46,375 nucleotides of DNA, taken from IMG/VR virus record IMGVR_UViG_3300036853_000321, positions 1-46,375 of that record, one strand, 5' to 3'. A model generated the notes under the pieces. That model was not told the DNA's origin, made no database searches, and saw only the letters and a program-made list of their open reading frames with translations. The position numbers were made by a program, and so were the translations under genes. The DNA comes from a virus. This document shows positions 37,090 through 44,533 of this stretch, piece after piece (position 1 is the stretch's first letter; each line of letters opens with the position of its first letter).

Positions 37090-38782
37090 GGGAGTACCAG
37101 TCCGGCAAGGTGTGGGCGTTCTTCGTCTGGCGGAACTTCAGGAGCTCGTAGACCACCCCCTGGCCGGGCGGCAGCGGCTCGTCGGCCGTGCCGGACAGCG
37201 GGCGCGACAGCGCGCCGTAGCCCAGGGCATCGAGGTCGTGGTCGTCCTCGGTGGTGTCCCAGCGGTCCGGGTTGTGGGGGTCGATGGGGATGCTGGGGAT
37301 GGTCACGATCGGCCCGGTCTCGTCCCACTCACCGTTGGGGAGCTGGAAGCGGGTCTTCGCAGTCGAGAAGAACCTCAGTCCCGCCACCATGTCGTCGCCC
37401 TTCCCGGTGGGCGTCCGCCGGCGGAGCCGGCTTCTGATCTGCTCCGCCGCGCTGTCGGGGTCCTTGTTCGAGCGGATGAACCCCGTCCCCATCTGCTGCA
37501 GCACCTCGCCGCGGGATGGCCCGGTCTCGCCCTGCTTGCTCCACAGGGCGGCGTCCATCGGCCCGTACACCGTGGAGCAGTCGTTGACCTCGTCCCACTC
37601 GGGGCCGGTCACCAGGATGCGCTGGCCGCCCACCGTCACGTAGAGCGGCTGGGACTCAATCTCCCGTATCCGCCGGCCCAGGTCCTCGACCGTCATCCCG
37701 GTCTTGCTGAAGCTGCGGTAGATTATCCAGTTGTCGTCGGGGTCCACCGCCCCCCACAGCACCGAGCTGCGGGCGCGGAAGCCGTAGTCGCCCATCTTGA
37801 ACTTGAACATCCCCCGCGGGAGGGTGAACGGGATGCAGAGGTGGTACCTCGGATCCCAGTCCTCCCCCACCCAGCTGCCCTCGCCCACGTCCCAGTCGTT
37901 GTAGAGCAGGGCGCGGATGGTCGCCTGTGAGTGCCGGCGGAGCGTCGCCTCGTACTCGCCCGACTCCATCAGCGCCGGGTTGTCGAACAGGTTCGACGGG
38001 ATGTACACCTGATAGGCTTTCACCCGCCGGCCGTCCTCGAGCACGGTCTCCGTGTAGACCGGCTGCTCGGGGGGCGCGGGCTTGACGTACTTCCGCTTGA
38101 TCCACTGCTTGGTGGCCCCGCCGATGGGGTTGGTCAGCAGGTACAGCTGGAGGTCGGCGGCCAGCACCGAGTCGTCGGTGCGCAGGCGCTGATCCATCTT
38201 CTCAATCTGCAGAATCTTGAACTGCGTGGCCTCGTCGAAGACCACCAGGGTGTACTGACCGCCCCAGTACTTCTCCCAGTCGTGCTCGTGCTCCATCCCG
38301 CCGAACTGCACGATGTAGCCGTTCGGGTACTCCGCGTACTTCTGCTGCTCGTTCCAGCGGACGTTGGCGTCGACCCGCCGGTAGTAGTTGCGGAAGTCGT
38401 TGACCACCTGCTGCGTCTCGGGGATGGTCCGCCGCAGGAACAGCGACCACCCCTTCGACAGCACGCCGGTCTCTCGCCAGGCCGCCTGCGCCTTGATCCA
38501 CTGCTTGAGCCAGAGCCGCGAGCCGATGAACGTCTTTGCGCCCCCAGCTCCGCCGCCGCCGAGCACGTAGCGTTCTCTTGCTGTCCACAGCTTCGTCTGC
38601 TGGCCCAGGAACGGGCAGAACAGCACCTCGGGGGGCAGGTGCTCGCGGCAGATCAGCTTGCCCTGGTAGTCGTGGCAGGCGGCGTTCTCGCAGCCCGGGT
38701 TGGCGCAGTGGCCGAAGGGCAGGCTGCGGAACCCGTACTTGTTCCGGTTGTCGATGGTGGCGGTGGCGGGCGGCTGGTTCAC
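37082..38782 (-). CDS. terL: Terminase large subunit with N-terminal zinc ribbon
   Basis: This is a 566-residue protein. Walker A-like GGGGAGGAKT is at 75-84, Walker B VVFDEATQF with D183/E184, coupling motif LLTNP near 215-219, and the RNase-H-type nuclease domain with WGAVDPDDN (D348 a likely metal ligand) and DDHDLDALGYGAL near the end. It packages DNA through the portal and cuts the concatemer. Residues 20-50 carry an unusual extra ribbon: C26, C31, C36, C45, H48. GTG start in a GTGA overlap with the gene upstream. Confidence 0.9.
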   Translation of the reverse strand: MNQPPATATIDNRNKYGFRSLPFGHCANPGCENAACHDYQGKLICREHLPPEVLFCPFLGQQTKLWTARERYVLGGGGAGGAKTFIGSRLWLKQWIKAQAAWRETGVLSKGWSLFLRRTIPETQQVVNDFRNYYRRVDANVRWNEQQKYAEYPNGYIVQFGGMEHEHDWEKYWGGQYTLVVFDEATQFKILQIEKMDQRLRTDDSVLAADLQLYLLTNPIGGATKQWIKRKYVKPAPPEQPVYTETVLEDGRRVKAYQVYIPSNLFDNPALMESGEYEATLRRHSQATIRALLYNDWDVGEGSWVGEDWDPRYHLCIPFTLPRGMFKFKMGDYGFRARSSVLWGAVDPDDNWIIYRSFSKTGMTVEDLGRRIREIESQPLYVTVGGQRILVTGPEWDEVNDCSTVYGPMDAALWSKQGETGPSRGEVLQQMGTGFIRSNKDPDSAAEQIRSRLRRRTPTGKGDDMVAGLRFFSTAKTRFQLPNGEWDETGPIVTIPSIPIDPHNPDRWDTTEDDHDLDALGYGALSRPLSGTADEPLPPGQGVVYELLKFRQTKNAHTLPDWYSHG

Positions 38783-39252
38783 CCTGACCTCACTTCGATC
38801 CAGAGGTCCCAGTCCAGCACCGCGTCCTGGCCCCCGCCCGAGTTCACGTCGCTGGCCAAGATCGAGAGGTGGTTGTTGCTGAGCGCGAACGCCAGCTGCA
38901 TCGCCGAGTGGCTCACCACCGGCGGGTGGACGTCCAGCACCGCCCCGAGTTGCACCACGCCGGCCGACAGGTCGGCCGCCCGGAAGTAGAACGCCCTTCT
39001 CTCCCACATCCCGTAGATGGTCGGGCCGATGCCCGAGGCAATCGCGTACACCGCGAGGGAGGCGTGGGTGTTGTGGGGCATCTCGTCGGGGTCGGTCCAG
39101 ACGGGCCCGGTCTGCCCGTTGCCGCTGGTGTGCGCCACCACCTTGCGCTGGTAGACCCGGTTGGCCGCCGTGCGGAGCTGGTTGATCAGCAGCACCTGCT
39201 CGCGGGCCGGCACCCCCTCCGAGGTGTACCCGGACTCAACCGGGGGTTTCAT
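38779..39252 (-). CDS. Hypothetical beta-rich protein before terminase
   Basis: This 157-residue protein is beta-rich: QTGPVWTDPDEMPHNTHASL, AVYAIASGIGPTIYGMWERR, then LDVHPPVVSHSAMQLAFALS and QDAVLDWDLWIEVRSG. It does not resemble a small terminase. It may be a virion decoration. It overlaps the upstream gene by 17 bases and terL by GTGA, so it is part of the late operon. The family is not recognised. Confidence 0.55.
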   Translation of the reverse strand: MKPPVESGYTSEGVPAREQVLLINQLRTAANRVYQRKVVAHTSGNGQTGPVWTDPDEMPHNTHASLAVYAIASGIGPTIYGMWERRAFYFRAADLSAGVVQLGAVLDVHPPVVSHSAMQLAFALSNNHLSILASDVNSGGGQDAVLDWDLWIEVRSG

Positions 39253-39667
39253 CGTTGCCTTCCGGCGGCGCGGGCGGCAACGGCTGGGCTTCCTGCAGCT
39301 GCGGCGCCTGGGTGGGCGACACGATCACGGCGTCGACGAAGGGCCGCTGGCCCTCCTCGCCGCGATACCGCAGCAGCGACCGCTCGTGGGTCATCTGCAG
39401 GTAGAACGGCGACTCCCGCTTGCTCATCTTCGCATCGCAGGCAATCTGCAGTTCCTGGCGCGTCCACCCCAGCGCCTTGAGCTGGTCATCCGGGCACTCC
39501 ATGAGCTCGAACGCGTGCTCGGGGCTCATGATCTCCCGCGCCCGGCCGGCTGCTCGGATCACGCACGCGTCGTCCTCCACCACCTGGGCCAGGATGGACG
39601 CCAGGGCATTCTCTCGCTCCCGCACCAGCGGACTGGGCTGCCGGTTGCGGGCGAGAGCCTTGCTCAT
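39236..39667 (-). CDS. Possible small terminase or late-operon protein
   Basis: This 143-residue protein is helical in its first 100 residues (ENALASILAQVVEDDACVIR, GRAREIMSPEHAFELMECPD), with a QLKALGWTRQELQIACDAKM segment that could be a helix-turn-helix, followed by a Pro/Gln-rich tail. Small terminases are often of this size and lie near terL, but the DNA-binding signature is too weak to be certain. ATGA overlap with the gene upstream. Confidence 0.45.
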   Translation of the reverse strand: MSKALARNRQPSPLVRERENALASILAQVVEDDACVIRAAGRAREIMSPEHAFELMECPDDQLKALGWTRQELQIACDAKMSKRESPFYLQMTHERSLLRYRGEEGQRPFVDAVIVSPTQAPQLQEAQPLPPAPPEGNDETPG

Positions 39668-40065
39668 TTCTTGGAGACGACCTCCGGGTCAGGGTGGCCC
39701 TTCATGTGCTTCAGGTCGGGGTCGACGAGTGCCTGCTTTTCGGGGTGTGAGCCCGTCCCGAAGTCCCCGACGACATGGTGTTGCTGTGCGCCCTTCTTCT
39801 GGTGCTTGTCGCCCGCCTCCCCCCGCACGCGCTTCTTGTCCTCGTCGGCCGAGTGCTCCACGAGCTTCTCGTGGGCCTCCGATAGCGCCTTGTCGAGCTC
39901 CTGGGCGTCGACCGTCACCCGCATGCCTCGGCCACCGCCGGCGGCCGGCAAGATCAGCACGATATTGTCGGGTGCCTGGTGGTGGACGTGAATCTCCTCC
40001 GCGTCGCTCACGACAACCGGGGTGGCGTCGCTCTCGGGGGCATACAGAACCTTCGCTGTGGCCAT
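39664..40065 (-). CDS. Hypothetical charged late-operon protein
   Basis: This 133-residue protein has a beta N-terminal part (KVLYAPESDATPVVVSDAEE, IVLILPAAGGGRGMRVTVDA), a central helix (ELDKALSEAHEKLVEHSADE) and a His/Lys-rich, probably disordered C-terminus. The His clusters could bind metal. AAAGGATG precedes the ATG. It lies between an HTH gene and a possible small terminase. The family is not recognised. Confidence 0.55.
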   Translation of the reverse strand: MATAKVLYAPESDATPVVVSDAEEIHVHHQAPDNIVLILPAAGGGRGMRVTVDAQELDKALSEAHEKLVEHSADEDKKRVRGEAGDKHQKKGAQQHHVVGDFGTGSHPEKQALVDPDLKHMKGHPDPEVVSKK

Positions 40066-40069
40066 GGGA

Positions 40070-40423
40070 TCATCCTTTCTTCGGAGCCGGGTAGCCGCGC
40101 TTCGTGGTGCGTAGGAAGTCGTCCAGATCAGCCCCCTTGATCAGGTACAGGCCCCCACCTGGCGTCTTCTTCGCCGGCAAGTCGCCCCGCTTTATCCAGA
40201 AACGGACCGCATCGGGCTGAACACCGCAGGTGCGCGCAACCTCGTCCACCCGATACCACCATTGCTTTGGGTCATTGCCGTAGCGGCGGTAACCAGCTGC
40301 CGTCCACCGGGGCAATTGCTCGCCGGCATTGTTCGTCCAGTGGTAATCAGGCGGCGCGCCCGTGATCGGATGCAGGTGCTGCACCTTGCAGTGAGCGTAG
40401 AGACAGGTGCCGAGGTACGGCAC
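40070..40423 (-). CDS. MerR-type helix-turn-helix protein
   Basis: This is a 117-residue protein. Residues about 60-110 (WYRVDEVARTCGVQPDAVRF, WIKRGDLPAKKTPGGGLYLI) form a winged HTH of the MerR/excisionase type. The N-terminus has a Cys/His cluster (CLYAHCKVQHLH) that could bind zinc. The GTG at 40423 has AGGAGGGTC just upstream and is better than a GTG at 40492. It may act as a regulator or in packaging-site recognition, given its place before the terminase block. A 24-bp dyad lies about 110-140 bases upstream. Confidence 0.6.
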   Translation of the reverse strand: MPYLGTCLYAHCKVQHLHPITGAPPDYHWTNNAGEQLPRWTAAGYRRYGNDPKQWWYRVDEVARTCGVQPDAVRFWIKRGDLPAKKTPGGGLYLIKGADLDDFLRTTKRGYPAPKKG

Positions 40424-40536
40424 AGGACCCTCCTCGGCCGCTCGCTTCTCCGCGACCCCGGGCGCCTTGATCAGTCTCTCAGGTCCCCACACTCGGTAAG
40501 ACGGTTACACGTTCGCGCATGGCCGTCGAACGAGCT

Positions 40537-40560
40537 GCTCTCAACAACGCTGTTGCTAAC
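40537..40560. repeat. 24-bp dyad repeat, second copy
   Basis: GCTCTCAACA-ACGC-TGTTGCTAAC, with the pair CAACA/TGTTG, matches the copy at 14527-14550 at 21 of 24 positions. It spans the stop of the 87-residue gene and precedes the MerR-type HTH gene. Confidence 0.5.
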
Positions 40561-40819
40561 TCGGCTTCGTCCGGGGTGAGCGCCGCGGGATCCTGCCCTT
40601 GTCGCCGAGCAGCCAGACCGTCACGTAGGTGCGCACAATCCGCGTCTTTTCACGCGCTTCCGCCGACAGCACGCCGAAGTACGCCTCGGCGAAGCGTCGC
40701 TCCGAGAACAGCGCCTCGGGCACTTTCTCCCCCTCCGAGAGCAGCCCCCAGTAGACCCGGTCGTCCGTCACCGGCTCCTGTTCGGCCCGTGCTGTAACCT
40801 TCTTTACCTTGTTGCCCAT
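40556..40819 (-). CDS. Small hypothetical protein at the head of the late operon
   Basis: This 87-residue protein (MGNKVKKVTARAEQEPVTDD start) is helical in the middle (RRFAEAYFGVLSAEAREKTR), followed by a strand (YVTVWLLGDKGRIP) and a basic tail. GAGGG lies seven bases before the ATG at 40819, so the longer frame to 41029 is not used. It is the first gene leftward from the divergent control region. The family is not recognised. Confidence 0.6.
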   Translation of the reverse strand: MGNKVKKVTARAEQEPVTDDRVYWGLLSEGEKVPEALFSERRFAEAYFGVLSAEAREKTRIVRTYVTVWLLGDKGRIPRRSPRTKPS

Positions 40820-40890
40820 GACGTTTCCCTCTCTGGCCTCTCTGCGACGGACGGTACTCGTCATCGACACCAACTTGGGGGATTGTGATG

Positions 40891-40916
40891 GCGCTGTCAT
40901 CGCTAGCGATGCCAGC
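40891..40916. promoter_or_regulatory. 26-bp near-perfect palindrome, divergent control region
   Basis: The arms CGCTGTCATCGCT (40891-40903) and AGCGATGCCAGCG (40904-40916) pair at 12 of 13 positions. A -10-like CACAAT for the minus strand lies just beyond (40886-40881). The right arm shares the exact 13-mer found at 10579-10591. It is a strong candidate operator between the leftward late run and the rightward small-gene run. The rest of 40820-41159 shows no gene. Confidence 0.6.
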
Positions 40917-41057
40917 GATGAAAGCACGACCTCCCGTCGCGCGCAAGGCGGCGAAGGGCGTCCTGTCCGCCCTCTTCCACCCGCGGCGATCTCGCGCTTT
41001 CGGCTCCTCTGGTTGCGCATTGTCGGCACCCTACCTGTGGGCTGCTGGGGCCTTCAA

Positions 41058-41086
41058 TTGGCAAATGCTGTTGATGCTGTCATAGA
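41058..41086 (+). promoter_or_regulatory. Candidate promoter for the rightward small-gene run
   Basis: TTGGCA (41058-41063) and CATAGA (41081-41086) are 17 bases apart, about 75 bases before the first start at 41160, with AT-rich surroundings rare in this genome. Confidence 0.45.
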
Positions 41087-41159
41087 GAGCTGAATGTGTA
41101 TTTCCAGTCTTGCAGATCACCCCGGGGCATCTGATACGGTGCCGAGCAACGGAGGGACC

Positions 41160-41360
41160 ATGGCCACCACCCTTTCCGAGGTAGAGGCGGACTTGCTGGA
41201 GCTGGCCAGCGCGGTGGAGACGCTGGGCTCCGTGCTCGAGGACCTCCTGGCGCTGGCCTGGGCCCAGGGCACCATCCGCGGCCCGCAGCTCGGGGAGATG
41301 CGGGTGCGGGCCAAGGTGGCCCACGAGGCCGGCGCCCGCCTGCGGGAGCCGAAGCCGTGA
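41160..41360 (+). CDS. Small helical protein, first gene of the right arm
   Basis: This 66-residue protein is predicted to be nearly all helix (MATTLSEVEADLLELASAVE, TLGSVLEDLLALAWAQG), with leucine heptads suggesting a coiled coil. GGAGGGACC precedes the ATG. It is the first gene after the promoter at 41058 and overlaps the Lar-like gene by GTGA. The family is not recognised. Confidence 0.6.
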   Translation: MATTLSEVEADLLELASAVETLGSVLEDLLALAWAQGTIRGPQLGEMRVRAKVAHEAGARLREPKP

Positions 41361-41665
41361 CCGACGCCGAGTTGCTGCCGTGCCCGTTCTGCGGGGCCAC
41401 CCCGCACCCGCCCGAGAACGACACCTACGGCGGGTACTGCGTGTGCTGCCCGACGTGCGACGACATCGGGCACAGCTACGCCAGCGCGGAGGCCGCCGTT
41501 GCCTCATGGAACCGGCGCGCGCCCGACCTGGCCGCCCACGCCCGCGGCGCGGCCGAGGAGCGGGCGGCGGTGGTGGTGTGGCTGGACCTAAAACGCCGCA
41601 TGGACCCGGTTGAATTAGGGAGATGCATCGCCCGCGGCGAGCACCGGCGCGAGGAGGGCGGGTGA
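41357..41665 (+). CDS. Lar-like restriction-alleviation protein
   Basis: This is a 102-residue protein. MTDAELLPCPFCGATPHP, then VCCPTCDDIGHSYASAEAAV and ASWNRRA is the signature of the Lar family: two CxxC zinc knuckles and a conserved E-A-x-x-x-W-N-R-R end. Lar-type proteins of the Rac prophage modulate type I restriction. The ~45-residue C-terminal extension (RGAAEERAAVVVWLDLKRRM) is additional. GTG start, GTGA overlap. Many phage proteins share this ribbon without tested activity, so the anti-restriction role is inferred. Confidence 0.7.
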   Translation: MTDAELLPCPFCGATPHPPENDTYGGYCVCCPTCDDIGHSYASAEAAVASWNRRAPDLAAHARGAAEERAAVVVWLDLKRRMDPVELGRCIARGEHRREEGG

Positions 41666-41931
41666 TGGCGAGCTGGGCGGAGCGGGCGGCCCACGAGCAC
41701 GTCTCAGCATGGGTCAGCCTGGGTGGCTCACCTCGCGTGGAGAAGCTTGTGCTGGAGGCCGTCACCGACGCCATCAGGGAGGCGGTCCGGCGGTGCGAGG
41801 TGGCCCGGGAGGCGGCGCTGACGTGTCACATCTGCCAGGCCAACCCGACCCTCTGCTCGAAGATGCACGCCCCCGAGGTGGTGGTCCTGGCAATGCTCGC
41901 CGACGACGGCGGGGAGGCGGGCGGTGGCTGA
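41665..41931 (+). CDS. Small Cys-containing hypothetical protein
   Basis: This 88-residue protein starts in a TGATG overlap with the Lar-like gene. It is helical (PRVEKLVLEAVTDAIREAVR), with a central TCHICQANPTLCSKMH motif giving three cysteines and two histidines, so zinc binding is likely. It ends in a Gly/Glu-rich tail that overlaps the next gene by eight bases. No family is recognised. Confidence 0.6.
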   Translation: MASWAERAAHEHVSAWVSLGGSPRVEKLVLEAVTDAIREAVRRCEVAREAALTCHICQANPTLCSKMHAPEVVVLAMLADDGGEAGGG

Positions 41932-42265
41932 CGAGGCGGTCAGGAACGTCTTCCGGCTCATGGCGGAGGTCAACAACCTCCGCGCCGCCCTGGCCACGGC
42001 GCTGCGGGAGCGGGACGATGCGCGGGGGGAGCTGGAGCGACTGCGGGGGGTCAAGGGAGCACTCGCCTGTTTGCAAGACGACTGGGACCGCAAGCTGGAA
42101 GAAGCGACATTCGCCGTGGCCACCGAGCGCGACGCCCTCCGCGCCGCCATCGAGCCGACGGAAGATGTCATCGAACACCTCAAGCAAGTCGACGGTCGCC
42201 TGAGCCACGCTGACGTCCGGCGGCTCCTCGCCGAGATCGCCGCGCGGGCGAAGGGGGCCGGGTGA
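41924..42265 (+). CDS. Coiled-coil protein
   Basis: This 113-residue protein is GTG-started (MADEAVRNVFRLMAEVNNLR). Nearly the whole chain is helix with heptads (ALRERDDARGELERLRGVKG, FAVATERDALRAAIE), ending in a short ADVRRLLAEIAARAKGAG. It probably oligomerises or binds a partner in the right-arm operon. GTGA with the next gene. No family is recognised. Confidence 0.6.
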   Translation: MADEAVRNVFRLMAEVNNLRAALATALRERDDARGELERLRGVKGALACLQDDWDRKLEEATFAVATERDALRAAIEPTEDVIEHLKQVDGRLSHADVRRLLAEIAARAKGAG

Positions 42266-42504
42266 GGAAGCCGGCGCTGCGGGAGGGGTCCGACGAGGAC
42301 ACGGTGAGGATCGACCGCCACGTCGACGCCATGATCGTGTGGCTCAAGTCCCGCGCGCTCCAGCCTGGCGATGCCCTGGAGGTGATGCTCAATGCGCTCC
42401 TGCGGATCCACGGCCACCAGCACGAGCAGGGGCAGGACGCGCTGGAAGACGCGCTGGAAGACGCGGTGAAACTCATGAGACAGCGACGACAGGGGGACGC
42501 GTGA
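42262..42504 (+). CDS. Small helical protein
   Basis: This 80-residue, GTG-started protein is helical and acidic in the middle, with DALEDALEDAVK encoded by a short DNA repeat (near 42437-42460). RIDRHVDAMIVWLKSRALQP and ALEVMLNALLRIHGHQHEQG are the main helices. It precedes the DGQHR protein with a GTGA overlap, so it may be its partner. No family is recognised. Confidence 0.6.
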   Translation: MRKPALREGSDEDTVRIDRHVDAMIVWLKSRALQPGDALEVMLNALLRIHGHQHEQGQDALEDALEDAVKLMRQRRQGDA

Positions 42505-43487
42505 GCAACGTAATCAAGATGCCGGGCACAAGAGACCTCCCCAGGAACCGGAAGGCCGCCGCCTCGCGGATGGACACGGTTCTCGTCACCCCCTCGGCGG
42601 TCAAGGCGTGGAAGGATCCGCCCTTCCAGCGGCCGTTGCGGGTGAACGACAAGGTGAGGCACCTCGCCGAGGAACTGAAGGGGAACGGCGGCATCATCCC
42701 CGGTGTCCTGACCCTCGGGGAACTCGGCCGGGAGACCTACCTCGTGGACGGGCAGCACCGCAAGGAGGCGTTCCTCATGTCGGGGCTCGCGGAGGGCATC
42801 GTGGATGTCCGCATTTGCACCTTCGTCGACATGGCGGAGATGGGGGAGGAGTTCGTGATCTTGCAGTCGAGTCTGGTGCGCATGCGGCCCGATGACATCC
42901 TGCGGGGCCTGGAAGCGACGCTGCAGCCGCTGGTGGAACTGCGCAAGCGGTGCCCGTTCATCGGCTACGACCAGATCCGACGCTGCACCAACTCCCCGGT
43001 GGTGTCCATGTCCTCTGCCATCCGCTGCTGGGTGGGCTCGGCCAATGAAGTGCCGGCCGCCGGCGGCGACTCGGTGACGGCACTGGCCCGTGACCTCACC
43101 CAGGACGACGCCGACCACATGATCCAGTTCTTCAACTCGATGGCCGCTGCCTGGGGGCGCGATCAGGAGTACTGGCGCCTGTGGTCGAACATCAACGTCA
43201 CCATCGTGGCCTGGCTGTGGCGGCGCACGGTGCTTTCCCAGTACTCGCAGAAGTCGGTGCGCCTCACGGTCGCGCAGTTCATCGAGTGCGCGATGAGCCT
43301 GTCCGCTGATGGGGGCTACCTCTCCTGGCTTGTCGGCCGCCAGCTCTCTGACCGCGACCGCTCGCCCGCTTACGCCAGGATCAAGTCGATCTTCGCGGCC
43401 AGGGTGAAGGAGCGGACGGGCAAGCCTGCCGTGTTCCCCGCGCCGCCCTGGTCTTCGTCGCACCATGCGCCGAAGAGCGTGAATTGA
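42501..43487 (+). CDS. DGQHR/ParB-like domain protein
   Basis: This is a 328-residue protein. Residues 35-130 have the ParB/sulfiredoxin-like fold pattern with the DGQHR motif at 83-87 (ETYLVDGQHRKEAFLMSGLA), then CTFVDMAEMGEEFVILQSSL. This motif is shared by ParB-like NTPases and by DndB/DpdB-type proteins of DNA-modification systems. The rest is helical. It may act on DNA with CTP or ATP. Because the phage also carries queE and a dpdA-like gene, a DpdB-like role should be considered, though a regulatory ParB-like role is equally open. GTG start with GTGA overlap. Confidence 0.65.
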   Translation: MSNVIKMPGTRDLPRNRKAAASRMDTVLVTPSAVKAWKDPPFQRPLRVNDKVRHLAEELKGNGGIIPGVLTLGELGRETYLVDGQHRKEAFLMSGLAEGIVDVRICTFVDMAEMGEEFVILQSSLVRMRPDDILRGLEATLQPLVELRKRCPFIGYDQIRRCTNSPVVSMSSAIRCWVGSANEVPAAGGDSVTALARDLTQDDADHMIQFFNSMAAAWGRDQEYWRLWSNINVTIVAWLWRRTVLSQYSQKSVRLTVAQFIECAMSLSADGGYLSWLVGRQLSDRDRSPAYARIKSIFAARVKERTGKPAVFPAPPWSSSHHAPKSVN

Positions 43488-43508
43488 ACCAACCGAGGAG
43501 GACCGAAC

Positions 43509-43697
43509 ATGTCGTTGCTGTGGCTGATCGTGGTGATTCTGCTGGTGCTGTGGGCGGCGGGGAACTGGGCCCCAGGCTCGCCGGTGCGGGGCAACAACCT
43601 CGTCCACGTCCTGCTGGTGATCGTGGTGATCATCGTGCTCTACAACCTGCTGGTGGGCGGCGGGCTGCACATGGGCGGCGGCATCCACTTCCGGTGA
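43509..43697 (+). CDS. Two-span small membrane protein (DUF5670/lmo0937-like)
   Basis: This is a 62-residue protein. The first hydrophobic segment is LLWLIVVILLVLWAAGNW (3-20), then a short loop with PGSPVRGNNL, then VHVLLVIVVIIVLYNLLVGG, ending in a Gly/His tail (LHMGGGIHFR). The spacing resembles the small membrane families lmo0937/DUF5670 and DUF3309, found in bacterial chromosomes. GAGGAGGACC precedes the ATG. Its role is unknown; a host-membrane effect is possible. Confidence 0.65.
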   Translation: MSLLWLIVVILLVLWAAGNWAPGSPVRGNNLVHVLLVIVVIIVLYNLLVGGGLHMGGGIHFR

Positions 43698-43701
43698 GTC
43701 G

Positions 43702-43911
43702 GTGGAGCCCACGGGGGACTTCTGGTGGTCGTCGGCCGAGGCGCGGCGGCTCGACCACGAGGTGAACGTCGCCGGCCAGGCGCTGGCGGAGACGCTGCGA
43801 CAGGCGGCGGGCAGGCCGGACGGGAGGGAGCTCATCCGCGCCGCCCTCGCCCGGGTGGATAGCGCGCTCGACGCCTACTACGAGTACCGGCGAGGAGGAG
43901 GGAGACCATGA
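43702..43911 (+). CDS. Small helical protein
   Basis: This 69-residue, GTG-started protein is helical (SAEARRLDHEVNVAGQALAE, ELIRAALARVDSALDAYYEY) and ends in RRGGGRP. It lies four bases after the membrane-protein gene and overlaps the next gene. The coding evidence is continuity in the operon plus GC-rich third positions; no family is recognised. Confidence 0.5.
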   Translation: MEPTGDFWWSSAEARRLDHEVNVAGQALAETLRQAAGRPDGRELIRAALARVDSALDAYYEYRRGGGRP

Positions 43912-44426
43912 TGTACGAGTGCGAGAAGTGCCGGGTGATCATCAACCTCTCGATCGACCCCGACCCCCTGCCCAGGCTGGCGCCGGACTTCGATCCCACC
44001 GCCTGCCCCGAGTGCGGGGTGCCGATGAACGCCACCGGGCCGGCGATGGTGGAGCCCGAGGAACTGCGCAGGCTGTACAGACAGTTCAGGCACCTGCGGG
44101 AGCCGGTGGCAAGGAGCGTGGAGAAGATCAGAAAGGGGGTGGCAGGGCTGCTGGAGATACTCGACCCCATGACGCCGAAGATAGAGGAACTGCTGCAGCT
44201 GCTGCCCAGGATGTTCCCCGTGCGCGACGACGCGATGCTGGCCCTGGCGATGTGCATGCGAACGCTGCGGGCGATGCCGGACGCGGCGGACCCCGCCTCG
44301 ATCGAGGAGCTGCTCGACCTCGCCGAGATGACCGGCGCACTCGCGTTTGAAGTCGAGCGGGTGCAGGAGGGCATCAGCGTCAAGCTGAAGTACTCGAAGC
44401 CGCAGGGGAAGGCAGAGGGAGGGTGA
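43908..44426 (+). CDS. Zinc-ribbon protein with helical C-terminus
   Basis: This is a 172-residue protein. MMYECEKCRVIINL and ACPECGVPM form a four-Cys ribbon in the first 45 residues. The rest is helical (EELRRLYRQFRHLREPVARS, DDAMLALAMCMRTLRAMPDA). GAGGAGGGAGACC precedes the ATG-ATG, which overlaps the upstream stop. The ribbon suggests nucleic-acid or protein binding. No family is recognised. Confidence 0.6.
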   Translation: MMYECEKCRVIINLSIDPDPLPRLAPDFDPTACPECGVPMNATGPAMVEPEELRRLYRQFRHLREPVARSVEKIRKGVAGLLEILDPMTPKIEELLQLLPRMFPVRDDAMLALAMCMRTLRAMPDAADPASIEELLDLAEMTGALAFEVERVQEGISVKLKYSKPQGKAEGG

Positions 44427-44431
44427 GAGCC

Positions 44432-44533
44432 ATGGGGCCGTTCGAGGACCACGCCGCCATCACCTTCGTCCTGCTGCTGGCCGCGATGCTGGGGTGGGGG
44501 GCGGTCTGCTACCACTTCGGAGCCGGGCCATGA
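44432..44533 (+). CDS. Tiny single-span membrane protein (33 aa)
   Basis: This 33-residue peptide (MGPFEDHAAITFVLLLAAML start) has one hydrophobic span at about residues 9-28, and ends with CYHFGAGP. GGAGGG lies eight bases before the ATG; a GTG at 44423 in a GTGA overlap would add three residues. It joins the next gene by ATGA. Its size and position recall the small membrane peptides at 2471-2744. Function is unknown. Confidence 0.5.
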   Translation: MGPFEDHAAITFVLLLAAMLGWGAVCYHFGAGP

